Shown here: one piece after another, positions 39,486 to 50,709 of the stretch
Position numbering within the stretch: the first letter of the stretch is position 1
Layout of the letters: each line of letters starts with the position of its first letter
Assembly (NCBI GenBank): GCA_023091665.1
Contig: JALJCQ010000030.1
Span: 622,501-686,500, forward strand
DNA: 64,000 nucleotides
Direction: 5' to 3'
From: Pythium myriotylum
Taxonomy: Eukaryota > Oomycota > Peronosporomycetes > Pythiales > Pythiaceae
Program-made: the position numbers and the translations under genes
Notes under the pieces: model-generated
Seen by the model: only the letters and a program-made list of their open reading frames with translations
What the model was told of the DNA's origin: nothing
Database searches by the model: none

Positions 39486-42001
39486 ATGAGCATGGACACG
39501 GAGACGCAGCGTGCGAGCCACGACGCAAGCAGCAGCGCCATGGCGGCGGCGCGCGTCGCGCCCTTGTCGCTCGCGCTCTCGCGCTCGTCGTCGGTTGCGA
39601 CGCCCGCGAGCCCACGCGGCGAGCGCTTCAAGCACTACGACGAGCACGTCGTGGCGATCGAAGAGCTCGAGCGACGCTTCGACTCGAACCGCCTCTCGGG
39701 GCTGCTCGCGCACGTCGTGTCGCGCAGCCAGATTGAGAACCCACGACTGAACTTGCTGCCGACGGATGTCGATGTGGGCCACGGCTGTATCCACGAACTC
39801 GTCGCCGTGCTGCGAGACGGCAGCTGGATCCACACGCGCGCAGAGAATTTGCTCGTGGGAGATATCATCTCGTTGAAAGAAGGGCAGTGCGTACCGGCAG
39901 ATGTGCGCATCATCGAGTGCGAAGGCATGTGGGTGGACCAGAGCGTTCTTCTCGGGAAGCGCGATCCAGAGCCACGCGTCGCGACGACAACGTCCGTCTT
40001 TGATGCGGCAGAAGCGACAGCCCATTATCTTGAGTCATCCAACATGGCGTTCTATGGGACCACTGTGACCCGCGGACAGGGCAAGGCCATTGTCGTCCGC
40101 ACTGGCGACGAGACAGTGCTCGGCAGCATCGCTGCCAAGGTGCTGCAATGCAAACGTGCATCGAACAAACATGCCGATGTGGTTGTGAGTGAGAGTATGA
40201 AACAGCTTGAGGTCTATTGCAAAGGCGACAAGCTGCCATCAACTATCCATCGTGTCTCCGGACTTGTCGTAGAGCACAGTGACATAATTAAGCGGACCGT
40301 CACTGCGACCTCATTCGGTGTAAACCCACCCGTCGTAATTGAACTCGAAGACTTAATCCTCGCGAACGAGGCATCCACCGAAGAACTCGAGCATGAGATC
40401 ACCTTGCAGATGATCAGTTGCGCTGCCTTTAACAGCGACGCGCGTTTCTTTATCAAGGCCCTCGCTGCTTGTCGGCACCGCGTCGAGAGTCCGTCATCGG
40501 CTGGAGCATCTAATCAGACCAAGCGTGTGCCATCGCTCCCACAGTCTTCACCCATTGCGCCGCCTGTGGTTCTTGATCCGATTCGTGACCAGAGTGCAAT
40601 CTTGCGCTTTTCTACGCACTTCGGGCTCGCATCTCCAAAGAACTCCTTGTACAAGAAGGCGCGGTGTTCGACTCTTCTTCACGGGCAGATCAGCGGTTGC
40701 GAAGTGTACGTCCACTTCGACCAAGAGCAAGGAGCTCACGTTGTCGTCTTGCAAGGGCCAGCTCGCGAAATTCTTTCTCGATGTGGTAAGGTTCGACGAG
40801 CAGAAACGGTTGCTCCACTCGAGACTTCTGACCTGCAGCAGCTTCAGGCCATGGTAATTGATCTCGAAGCGCGTGGGCAGACAGTAGTGAGTTTTGCCGA
40901 ACTGTACCTCGACCCAAGCATCTATCCAGTTGGCGTGAAGTTCGACATCGAAAATTTCAACTTTCCCACATCAAGTATGTGCTATCTTGGCTCCATCGGC
41001 CTTGTCGAGAAGCTCCACCCAGAGATCGTACTCATGAGCTCGTTTTCGCGCTCGGCGGACGTGTGTCTAATGATTGCCGCAATCGGAAAAGAGTTTGCCG
41101 CGGTCGACCCAGCCCACACAGTGTTGGACGAAGCCGAGTCTGAGGAGGAACTGATGATTCGCGAAGCGAATCGCGTCAAACCGATCTGTGCTATCCCTGT
41201 GAAAGTTCGAGAGGCTTCTAGCGGTGAAATCGTCGAGATGGAGGCATGCGTCTTTCGGAGCGACGTTCTGTCCATTTCAAATACGCTTTCGCAATGGAAA
41301 CAAATTCTGCTCGAGCATCCCATCGTCATCTTTGACGGCTGCAATTCTTCTCACATCGACTTGCTAGTTGAGACCTTGCAGGAGCTTGGTGAGTGCGTGG
41401 GTTTGGTCGCCTCGGGCTCGGCTAACGCAGTGGCGATCGCAAATGCCGACGTTGGATTCGCCGTTCCTTCGCAGGATCTCGTTGATTTGGGTGAAGAAGC
41501 AGCTGATGTGCTTCTTGCAAGCTCGACGTGTCCCCGGAGTGATGCTATACGGCTTATCGAGCTAGCGAAAAAAGTCCCGGCCCTTCATTCCTCTCATCGC
41601 TTTGAGCGAACAAGCCCAGCAAAAGCAAAGAATGTAATGACCAGCCTCTTTCGTGAGGCGTTGGTGGTTGGCCATGCGCTAGGTCTCAGTGACATGGAGC
41701 TCCGATCTTGCTTTGAAAGTTCAATCAATGGTAAGTAGGTTTCGAACAACCAATCAGAAGCAGGTGTCTAACATCAACCGGGCCGCTAGCATTAGACAAC
41801 ACAACACCGGAGCAATCGGTAACTCTCTCCCCCTCCAAGCCACCAGCGATCTTTCCACCCCCAAGTCCGTCGAAGTTCCCAGTCAGTGCGTTCCGAAACC
41901 CGACACTGCTCAGTACCAACGCCAAGCTTGGCGTGGCAGCTTTGTCCGCCAGTGTTGCTGGCGTCGGCCCGTCAGCACCAGCTTCACTTTCCAGTTTGTG
42001 A
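39486..42001 (+). CDS. P-type ATPase-derived pseudoenzyme lacking membrane segments
   Basis: About 818 residues: exon 39486-41730, then 41790-42001 after a GTAAGT…CTAG intron. Similar to Na+/K+-ATPase alpha chains, but without hydrophobic helices. Cation-ATPase N-terminus: EELERRF…SGLLAHVV; A domain: LLVGDIISLKEGQCVPADVRI, then VLLGKRDPEP where TGES is expected. N domain: GPAREILSRC, and YPVGVKFDIENFNFP. P domain: GECVGLVASGSANAVAIANADVGFAV, where TGDGVNDSPAL is expected. DKTGT is absent. Pump activity is excluded on sequence; a scaffold or regulator is inferred. A GTGAGT overlapping the 42001 stop could splice to 42057 and extend it to 42156, overlapping the next gene. Confidence 0.85.
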
Positions 42002-42152
42002 GTGCTGAGAATGAAGGTCGATCATTCAGGTACTGCAGCCTAAAGATTATTCTCAGACGACAGATATTCTTGGACAAATCCATAAAGCTCGGTTCATCAA
42101 CTCGATCGCTCTCTTATGGCTGGCCTCTGGATTTGATTGATCCCTTGTTTGC

Positions 42153-45030
42153 ATGACAGCTACTGCGATGGCGCTTCGAATCCGAGGAGCAGAAGAACTG
42201 GTCCAGCTAGAAGAACGTAGGCCGAGCACGGGTATGGTCCGCTCGAGTCAACTTGATTTGGCTAGACGACCATCCTCAAGTGAAACAGGATTTCCGTCGA
42301 GTCGGCCGAGTTCGTCTGGATCGACAGCGTCAGTCCCGAGCGATGCCATCTACAACACACAATTCACGACAGCAGGTCGGAAGTTTCTCTCCAAAGTCAA
42401 GAAGAATCGCGCCATGCAAGTAGACCGCCGCACCAAAGGCTTCCAACTCGGACTAGACAACAACACAGTAGTCATCGATCCAATCAGCAAGAAGCACTTC
42501 CGGGTGATGATCGTTGACCCTGATCTCCAGCACCGGGAGGACCTGGCCGACGCTCTTGAGCAGTATTACGAGATATTCGTTGCAGCGACCAATGAGCGCG
42601 CATATGCGTTGCTCGCCATGTTCAAGGTCGACATCATCCTGCTGCGGCTCACTCTAGGAAATGACCACTCGATTGCGACGAGCCCCGGGCTCGAGTTCCT
42701 CCGGGTGATCAAACGGCGGTACTTTTATATCCCTGTATCGCTGATGTTGCGTAATGCAGCGGAGCAGGATAAACTGCTTTCGCAGGCGCTTACACTTGGT
42801 GGATGTGGCTACTTCGAGGATAATATCGAGGTTGAGGTAATGATCGAGAGGTTAAGTAAGCTGTTGCATTCGCTTGTGATCGCTAGTGTCGAGCTTGTCA
42901 AGTGCCGAGGAAAACCCCTCGGAAAAGAGGATGAAGAGGAGCAGAGGGCCATGCGAGCTAGCGCGGCTCAGGCTTTGATTAAGCGTGGAACTGGAGCGAA
43001 TCTCTCTAAGCGGCCGGCAATGTCCAAACCAGTTTCACTCGAGTATGACAAAGAGAAAATGATGCTGGAGCTCAGTTTAAACCAACGGAAACAGTGTCTC
43101 GAGCGACGTAAACAAATCGCCCAAACGCTCGCTGGCTCCCATTCTGTTTTGGGGATCAGAGTTGGCGAAGAGCGAGACGGCGGAACTCTGTCACCGCTGC
43201 TAACATTACGATCGCCTTCACTGATGCACTGTGAATCAACCCAGTCGCTAGGATCAGGGTTGCCATCGTCACCATCACCAGTTGCTCTGCGTGCTAACAG
43301 TATCATGAAAAAAATCCCCCCATTGCCATCACAGAAAGAGATCAGTAAGCGTATCTACACGAAGCCACATGAAATTCAAGTGAAGATCCACAAACATATG
43401 TACGAGGCATATCATACAGCAAAACATGATGCCGTTCCACAAGATCCGCTTCTTCGCCCGTGTATAGCAGTAGATCCGGAAACAGTGTCGCGATCTGCCG
43501 GCAACCTACTTATCGGGAAAGCGTATCGTCTGTACTTGGAGAAGAGGTACGAGGAAGCCCACCAGCAATGTGATCGCGCAATCCGTTTACAGGACAACAA
43601 TGTTGCAAAGCTCGCTTATTTGCTGCGTGGCGTCTTGTATGATATTAGCGGGAACTATACTCAAGCTGAGCGCGAATTTCTAACAGCTCTCAAGCTCGAT
43701 CCTTCTCTTCACCAGGCGCATTTCAACCTGAGCGTTTGTCGTCTTAAAATGGCAAGAGACCAGCAAGCTCTCGAGGACATATCGACCGCGCTTCATGTCG
43801 ATCCAACCAACGAAGACTACTTGATGAATCGCGCATTGATCTATCGGCGCCTCGGGGAGTTCGCGCTCGCCCAGAGTGAGTACAGCAAGATCAGTTCACT
43901 ATCAAAACACCTAGCTCCTCCATCGTCCCCTTCGGCGCCACGCTCACCAGATCACAGATCACGCCTTGACGCTGCTGTCGTCGAAGAAGGACTTTTTGAC
44001 CACCTTTTTGGCAAACCCATGCCCGATAAAATAGCCCTCATGTGCGCTCCGGCTGAACGCGATGATTCACAACTGGACTGCATTATTGCTCGTCTTCAAA
44101 ATACGCTGTTCTTCCAAGATTTCCCTCAAGAGGTGCTGCGTCGCGTCGCTCAGCAGATCGAGTACGAAGTGGTAGCCTGTGGTAAGTCATTCACGCTGGG
44201 AGAAGATCACCCACACAACTTCTACGTGCTTCTCAGTGGGCGCCTCAGCGTGAGACGTAAGCTCGGTGACTTTGCCTCTGCAGTCACCACGCACCACATG
44301 GAGCCAGGAATGCCATTTGGCTGCACTGGCCACTTGATTAGCTCTCACTCTAAGTTGATTGCAGACGAAAGCAGCGAAGTCGGTATCCTCTGGCCAGACG
44401 CTTATGACACGACGATCCATAACTACTGCACTGAAAAAAATAACGAGGTTTTCCAGTTCCTGCAACAACACAAAGCCTTTAAGCTCTTCAGCACCAGCGA
44501 GCTAGGCCACATCATCGGTATCTCGGAACGCAGGCGATATCGAAAGGGCGAAATTTTGCTCGAACAGAACGAAGTACCAAAGTACTTGGTAATCCTTCGC
44601 AAAGGGACATGTCTTCTGTTTCAGGACTTTGAGAGACCGCCATTATGCAATCTCGATGAGTTTGGTGCCCCGAAGAAGATACCTGATGGTCAAATCAACC
44701 AAGTCCTGCCATATCATCACCTGTTGGCAACTCCAGACTGGCCACTGGGCTTCCGCGTCCAGCAGAACCTGAAGAAGAAGCGGAAGCACGAGCGAGGCGG
44801 ACGCCGTAACGCGTTGATGGACAAAAAGTCAGCACCATCCCCTGCTGACCTACTTCTTCAGGTCGCCCACGCTGGACTGGCCGGTGAAGAGTCGGGCATA
44901 CCCCGGTCGCGATCTGCGTCACTTCTAAGTGAGGAGCCTCGTCGTAAGCTTGGTCCTGGGGCTATCTTCGGCGAGTCAGCGCTTCTCGAACAACAACAAT
45001 CACAAGCCAAGTGGTAGGTAGTTCGCACGA

Positions 45031-45061
<31 letters not shown>

Positions 45062-45520
45062 ACAAAAGATCTGACACAATTCATGAACGCTGGACAGCTC
45101 GATCATGTCGGACTCTGTCGTAGAAGTGCTGCTCTTCGACCACTTGCGGCTCCAAGAAATGGAGCTTTCTCCTGACGTTGTCGAAGAGATCATGAAAAAC
45201 GCACCAGAATACTTGGACGAGGAGCAAGCGATAAAACTGCAACGTGAAGAGGTGCGCACATATGAAAACGAGCAAGTGCTCGATCGGCTCTGAACTCCTC
45301 CATGCGTAGGAGGAGTGGAGAGAGTACAAGAACTTGAGGATGCTCGAGTTGTCGAAGAAGCGTTGGCCCGACGCAAAGGTAAGATCGAACCACAGTTGTG
45401 TCCTCAACTCGATCTGATTGTTTCGCTCGTAATTAGACCCACTTGCGTGTGCTTGCGAACGGCTATAGCATCATGCTAGACTCACGCCCCAGCAAAAGGA
45501 GTAATAACCTTCCTGAATAG
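42153..45520 (+). CDS. Pseudoreceiver-TPR-double cyclic-nucleotide-binding protein, four exons
   Basis: 1055 residues: exons 42153-45013, 45098-45251, 45310-45378 and 45437-45520; the lengths sum to whole codons. A receiver-like domain (about 115-240: RVMIVDPDLQHRED…VDIILLRLTL…GGCGYF) has Arg where the phosphorylated Asp should be. TPR repeats (about 445-570: AYRLYLEKRYEEAHQQCDRAI, YTQAEREFLTALKLDP) follow. Two cyclic-nucleotide-binding folds come next (about 640-760 and 770-980), the second with GAIFGESALLE. The product would be a cytosolic regulator binding cAMP or cGMP and other proteins; the binding Arg was not confirmed. The start overlaps the possible end of the upstream gene by 4 bp, so the two may even be one gene. 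Confidence 0.85.
45031..45057 (+). repeat. 27-bp poly(G) run in an intron
   Basis: 27 consecutive G in the first intron of the CNB protein gene, about 17 bp after the donor. The run length may vary between individuals or be an assembly artefact. Confidence 0.9.
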
Positions 45521-45594
45521 CCGAATATCATATTCGCGACATAATCCAAAGAGTCGCGACTGTCCAGTGTCGTCTAACTTGAGCAAGCCACGAG

Positions 45595-47955
45595 ATGGCA
45601 GATGCTGCATCAACGAACGCTGTGGAGTCCATTCTTCTTGATGAATTGACGTGGCTCCACGTAAGTGAGATATGTTCTGCAAATCCCTTCACTTAAATGA
45701 CGCTTCTCCATGCCTAGACTCACGAATACGCACCGTGGGGTGCTCATGTTGCTGCAGCGCAGGAGCACAAGCACCTGAATCCCTCACACGCTGCAACCAT
45801 ACAGTTTGGATTGTCTGGGGCGAAATCGGCCCTTGTCAATGACCATATGTGAGTTCCACTCAGAATGAGGGCGAAAGTCACCATAGGCCGCTGACGGATG
45901 GACTCCTGTTCTTCAGCGCACTAGTTTTGGGCGGGCGAGATCATCCAGTGGACCATGCTTCCCACTCTTGTCGAATTGATCTGTTTGACATCAGTCGAAA
46001 CAAATGGCTTACAAGTTTTGACATCAAAGGAGAGATGCCGCGGCGAATCGGACACAGCTTGGTTTCGGTTGGAAGCAATAGAGCCATTGCGTTTGGTGGT
46101 GAAGCCCTCGAAGAGTTCGAGTCGGTTGAATGTCTTGGTGACTGCTACGAGTTGGCATTCTCTGAGAATGTCTTAAGTTGCAACTTGATTGTAACTTCAG
46201 AGTCACACAACAACACGCAACTGTCTCCACCTCCGCGAGCGTGGCAAGCCGCCGCGGCGATCAGGCTGGGAGCGTCGGATGCCATGTTAATTCTTGGAGG
46301 AAGAGACGCAAGCGGTAAAATCTTGGGTGACATCTGGGCTCTTGTCATTGAAGCGGCGGGAGGTGCGCCACCAAACACTGAGATCAAGTGGGTCCAGCTA
46401 GCGGTAAGTGGAGCTGTTCCCGATACTCGCTTCGTAGTCAGAGTTGGTTGAGACGGTCTTGCTTATGTAGCCAACGGGTAGCAATCCCCTACCACTTGCA
46501 CAACATAGTGCCGTTCCGGTAGACAATGGATCGAAAGTGGTTGTCTTCGGTGGAAGTCAATCGGGAATTGGTCCCATCTTCGATGCCATGTACATCCTTG
46601 ATGTCAATGGGAATTCTTGGTCACAACTATCGATATCAACATCTAGCCCGCAAGGTTGGACGGCACGTTGCGGGCTATCAGGCCTTGAGGTCAGTGTCCC
46701 AGTTGATAAATCAACAGGCAGGCTCGCACAGATCATGGCCAGCTCTCGAACGGATGCTAGTGGCAAACTCGTCGGTTCTCCCGAAGGCCCCGAACCAGAG
46801 GCGTCTCGTCAGATATTAATCTTCGGTGGGTTTGCCGAGCGTACGCCAACTCCCGACCCGTCTCGATTTGCTCTACTTGATAAAGAGACTGGGCAACTTC
46901 GCGAGATCCATGCACCAAGCCTCGGATTGACAACATTCATCGGTCAGGCATCACTTGCATCTTCTGATGGAAAATCGGTGTACATTTTCGGCGGCGTAGA
47001 TGCCCGAACGCGTCAGTTCCTCGATACCGCTAGTGCCTTCCATTTTTGGAAGCCCCAGCCTGGTGACGATGGGTCCTCAGCGAACGATAACAATGGCAGC
47101 AAAATCCGAACGAAGGTCTTCAATAATGGCGATGAATACACTGGCGAAATGGATTCGTTGGGTCTGATTCGCCACGGTCAAGGTCGTTGTATCTACCACG
47201 GGGACAGTGGCGTTTATGAGGGCGAATGGTTTGACGACGTGCGCTCCGGTCAAGGAGTGATGACATACTCGAACGGTGATACATACGCCGGCCAGTGGAG
47301 TAGTGACCTGCGCCACGGCTACGGAATCTTGGAAGTGAAGGTGAGGGATACAAAGGATCGAGCAGAAGTGCGATTTGAAGGTCAATGGGAGCATGACCAA
47401 AGATCGGGAGCGGGAAGTGCAGTCTTCTCCGACGGCTCGAAACTCAATGGCGTCTGGTCCAACGGAGAGCTACAGCCGATAAAATGCCGTCTAGAGAACT
47501 ATGACGATGGTAATGGCGTGTGCACATACACAGGTGAGATCGTGGACGGGGTACCACACGGAGAGGGAGAGAGTCAACACGCACGAGAAGTATACACTGG
47601 TGGATGGGTCCGAGGGAAGCGCTGTGGCCACGGCGTATCGATTTTGTTCGACGGAACCACCTATACGGGCGACTGGAAAAACAGTAAGCGCAACGGCTTT
47701 GGCACTTGCTCTTACACACGAACGCGCGATCGGTACGATGGCAAATGGGTCGGCGGTGTCCGGTGCGGACGTGGCATCTGTCGGTATGCGAACGGCGCGC
47801 AATATGAAGGCGAATGGCACGACGACAAGTGCCACGGTCTCGGAAAGTACTCATACCCAGACGGGACGTTTTACGAAGGCAACTGGAAGGAGAACAAGTT
47901 CTGCGGCGACGGCGCACTCGTACTTGACCTTGACGAGCCGCCGGCGCTGGAGTAG
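45595..47955 (+). CDS. Kelch-MORN repeat protein, four exons
   Basis: 722 residues. Exons 45595-45660, 45718-45848, 45917-46403 and 46471-47955; introns of 57, 68 and 67 nt are GT..AG and phases match. The N-terminal half has Kelch blades, each with GG and a W or Y (LVLGGRDHP, AIAFGGEAL, ILGGRDASG, VVVFGGSQSG, LIFGGFAE, YIFGGVDART). The C-terminal half (about 490-722) has some ten MORN repeats (YEGEWFDDVRSGQG, YAGQWSSDLRHGYG, YTGDWKNSKRNGFG). MORN repeats usually bind membranes or act as scaffolds; Kelch domains bind proteins. Both occur in flagellum- and cortex-related protist proteins, but the role here is not known. Confidence 0.85.
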
Positions 47956-47989
47956 GTTTTGGCAAATGCACAGCACATTCATTCATTCG

Positions 47990-48564
47990 TTAGTACGCCT
48001 CGCTACCTGTGGGCCGGCGGCGGCTGCTGTCGGCGTTGAACTTGTCCACGAACGCCTTGAGTCCAGTATTGAAGAGGGCGCACCGGATCGGCATCTCGAG
48101 CTCGTAGAACGGGTTCTGCGCTCCCGTAACTCATCAGTCGATTGGATTAATGAAATGCCATTGAGATCGAGATCGCACGTACCTTGAGCACATAGTCGAC
48201 GTAGAGCTCGTAGATCGTGCGCAGTGCATTGTCCAGATCCGGCGTGCCCAGCGCCGCCGTGATGAAGAACTTGATCCCCGTGGGCGTCTGGAAGCACTGG
48301 AGACGGAACGTGTCGGTCTCGAGACTCTCAATGCCGCTGGACGCGACGGGCGCGGCCTAACGAGACGGACGCGCTCGTCAAACCACAAAGGGAAACCCGA
48401 CGACAAAGAAGGAACTGTACCAGCACGGCGATGGCGTGCATCGCCTGGAAAGTGGAGCCGAGACGCAGGTGGTCGTTGGAGCTGAGACGGGGCGCGAACG
48501 CGCTCAGGTCCTGTTGGTAGACGAGGCCGCCGGACTTGTTGATGATGTAGAGCGAGTGGAGCAT
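47990..48564 (-). CDS. TRAPPC4: TRAPP complex subunit 4 (TRAPPC4/Trs23), three exons
   Basis: 147 residues: exons 48564-48421, 48356-48183 and 48115-47990, whole codons in total. Sybindin fold: MLHSLYIINKSGGLVYQ at the start, then the family block SSGIESLETDTFRLQCFQTPTGIKF and KNPFYELEMPIRCALF. It works in the TRAPP vesicle-tethering complex on ER-to-Golgi and Golgi traffic. It is shorter than animal TRAPPC4 (219) because the PDZ-like insert is absent, as in plants. The gene ends 35 bp from the Kelch-MORN stop (convergent) and its start faces the transporter gene at 48949. Confidence 0.9.
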
Positions 48565-48948
48565 GGTGATCTCGGTCGGATCTCGCTGCCTTGAAGCCGA
48601 TGATGACCCATGTTTCCACGGACAATTGGAAAGAATTGTTTTGTCTTCTGCAGTACGAAGAGGCGTAACCCACCTGAATAGAGGGAAGTAAAGAGTAACC
48701 TTCTCTTGTAGAGAATTGCTCGAATAGAGGACTTTTCAGAGTGATGGTCGTTTCGGTATCCACCGGCGCCAAGAGTCACAATGGGCGGCTCTCGAGACGA
48801 TGGAGGCGTCACCAATCGCGCGACGAGGTTTTGAACAGCGGAGGCCTCCCCACGAGCACCGAAGGCCTTTTGTGGCGGTGTGAACGCGGGACGTGCTCGT
48901 GCGTGTGCTGTGGATGCTCCGAGAGTGCGCGATCCTGGGTCGTAAGCA

Positions 48949-50709
48949 ATGGGGCGCTCGCCGAGAAGATCGCTCCTGAAAAAGACAGCGACCAAGCCGA
49001 TATCGTACTCTTCAAGCACTGATGTTCCTGGAAATGACCTGATTATTTCTTCAGAACCGCGTGGTGCAGTGGTCCACCCTGTTGAACCTGTTCTACCCCC
49101 CGGACTATCGCCCGAGGAGCAGGAAGCAATGCGAAAAATCCTGGCAAGAAGATCATCCGACTTGCTACCATCGAAGAAAGGAGTGGTGAACCTCTTCGAG
49201 CGATCCCACATCGGGCTCTTGATCAATTACGCGTGCATAGGATTCCTAAACGGCTTGCTCCCGGCCATGGTCTACCCGTTCTTCAAGTTGTACTTGAATA
49301 TGGCGAGCTACCAGCTCAACGCAGCAGGCTCCATTGTCGAACTGCCATGGTCATACAAGACATTTTTCGGTATATTGACGGATCATTACCCAGTCTTCGG
49401 CTACCGTCGCAAATCATACATCCTCGTTGGTTGGCTTGTTTGTTTCGCAGCATTGATGGTCCTCGCGTACAGCCCAAATGTTGAGCCATACTATGCGCCT
49501 GGAGAGATACAACGCACCAAAGTCGTGGCGCTGCGTATCGTGCAGAATTCGCAGGCTTCAAAGGAGGGAGCTCGATTCTTGATCGAAATGATGCTTGTTT
49601 GCCTCGGCTACGTTATCGTCGATGTTGCATGCGACGGAGTCATGGTTGAGCTTGCCCAACACGAGCACATTGACGTCCGCGGAAGCGCACAATCGACAAT
49701 ATACATGGTCCGCTTTACAGGAAACTTTTTCGGGGTACTTGTGGCTGCTCTAGGACTGAACGGAGGCGAGTACGGAGGCACCTTCAACTGGTCATTACCA
49801 TACGAGACAGTGTTCTTCGGCTGTGCCATCTTCAGCATCATTGGCATTTGCGGTGCGATCTTCTACCTCGTCGAGGAAAGCTATCAAGCGGAACTAGACC
49901 AACATCCCTTTCAAGAGATGTGGAGAATCGTCAAGCAGCGCGCGATATGGCAGTTGATGGCTTTCCACTTCCTCAACACTTTCTTCAGCAGATTCGGATT
50001 TTCGGGATACAGCGCAGTCAAAGAGACTTGGATAAGTGTCGACCCGTTCAGCAGCAGTGTTGCATCGTGCTTCTCAACGTTTCTCTTCATCACCGCAAGT
50101 GCACTCGTGAAGCTCTACTTCCTTGACACGAGCTGGCGTTGGCTGATGTTCAGCTGCTCCATCGCGACAATCGTGATCAACTTCGTGATCGCCATGATTG
50201 TGACTTTCGACGTCGTGCGGAACCAGTGGTTCTTTCTGGGTGGGCCACAGCTCACAGTGATCCCCGACGGTATGCGTTACGTGATCACCGGCTTCGCCAC
50301 TGTCGAGATCGCCGAGCATGGCTTCGAAGGTGCAACGTATAGTCTGCTGACTACAGTTCACAACCTCGCAGCACCCTTTGCAAGCACTGTCACCAACTGG
50401 GTTGATGGCCAGTTCGACGTCTCGGACGACGATATTGCGAGTGATTCCAGCTACGTGCGCGGCCAAGTGGCAACGTGCCTAGTTATCGCGACAGCGATGC
50501 AAATCGTCGGTCTCCTCACGTTACCGCTTCTTCCCAACCAGAAGATGGAAGCTCAGGAACTCAAGTACCATGGCTCATCGAGTCGTGTCGCTGGTGCGAT
50601 CGCGTTGCTGGTTGCGGCTTTGGCTCTCGCATGGACAACGACGATCAACCTCTTAGCGATCCAGAGCTCGACATCCTGCCTTCGCATTGCCGGTGGTCAT
50701 GGATGCTAA
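48949..50709 (+). CDS. Folate-biopterin-type transporter (BT1/FBT, MFS)
   Basis: 586 residues, no intron. About twelve hydrophobic segments; the cytoplasmic N-terminus (about 85 residues) is Ser/Pro-rich and basic. BT1-family features: PWSYKTFFGILTDHYPVFGYRRKSYI (motif with K..YG..SD) and VCDGVMVELA-type helix 4 (DVACDGVMVELAQ), then RGSAQSTIYMVRF. The substrate is unknown; relatives carry folates, biopterin or other solutes in trypanosomatids, plants and oomycetes. Start MGRSPRRSLL (48949) is the first ATG in frame with the family. TRAPPC4 lies 384 bp away on the other strand, so a shared regulatory region lies between. Confidence 0.85.
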   Translation: MGRSPRRSLLKKTATKPISYSSSTDVPGNDLIISSEPRGAVVHPVEPVLPPGLSPEEQEAMRKILARRSSDLLPSKKGVVNLFERSHIGLLINYACIGFLNGLLPAMVYPFFKLYLNMASYQLNAAGSIVELPWSYKTFFGILTDHYPVFGYRRKSYILVGWLVCFAALMVLAYSPNVEPYYAPGEIQRTKVVALRIVQNSQASKEGARFLIEMMLVCLGYVIVDVACDGVMVELAQHEHIDVRGSAQSTIYMVRFTGNFFGVLVAALGLNGGEYGGTFNWSLPYETVFFGCAIFSIIGICGAIFYLVEESYQAELDQHPFQEMWRIVKQRAIWQLMAFHFLNTFFSRFGFSGYSAVKETWISVDPFSSSVASCFSTFLFITASALVKLYFLDTSWRWLMFSCSIATIVINFVIAMIVTFDVVRNQWFFLGGPQLTVIPDGMRYVITGFATVEIAEHGFEGATYSLLTTVHNLAAPFASTVTNWVDGQFDVSDDDIASDSSYVRGQVATCLVIATAMQIVGLLTLPLLPNQKMEAQELKYHGSSSRVAGAIALLVAALALAWTTTINLLAIQSSTSCLRIAGGHGC

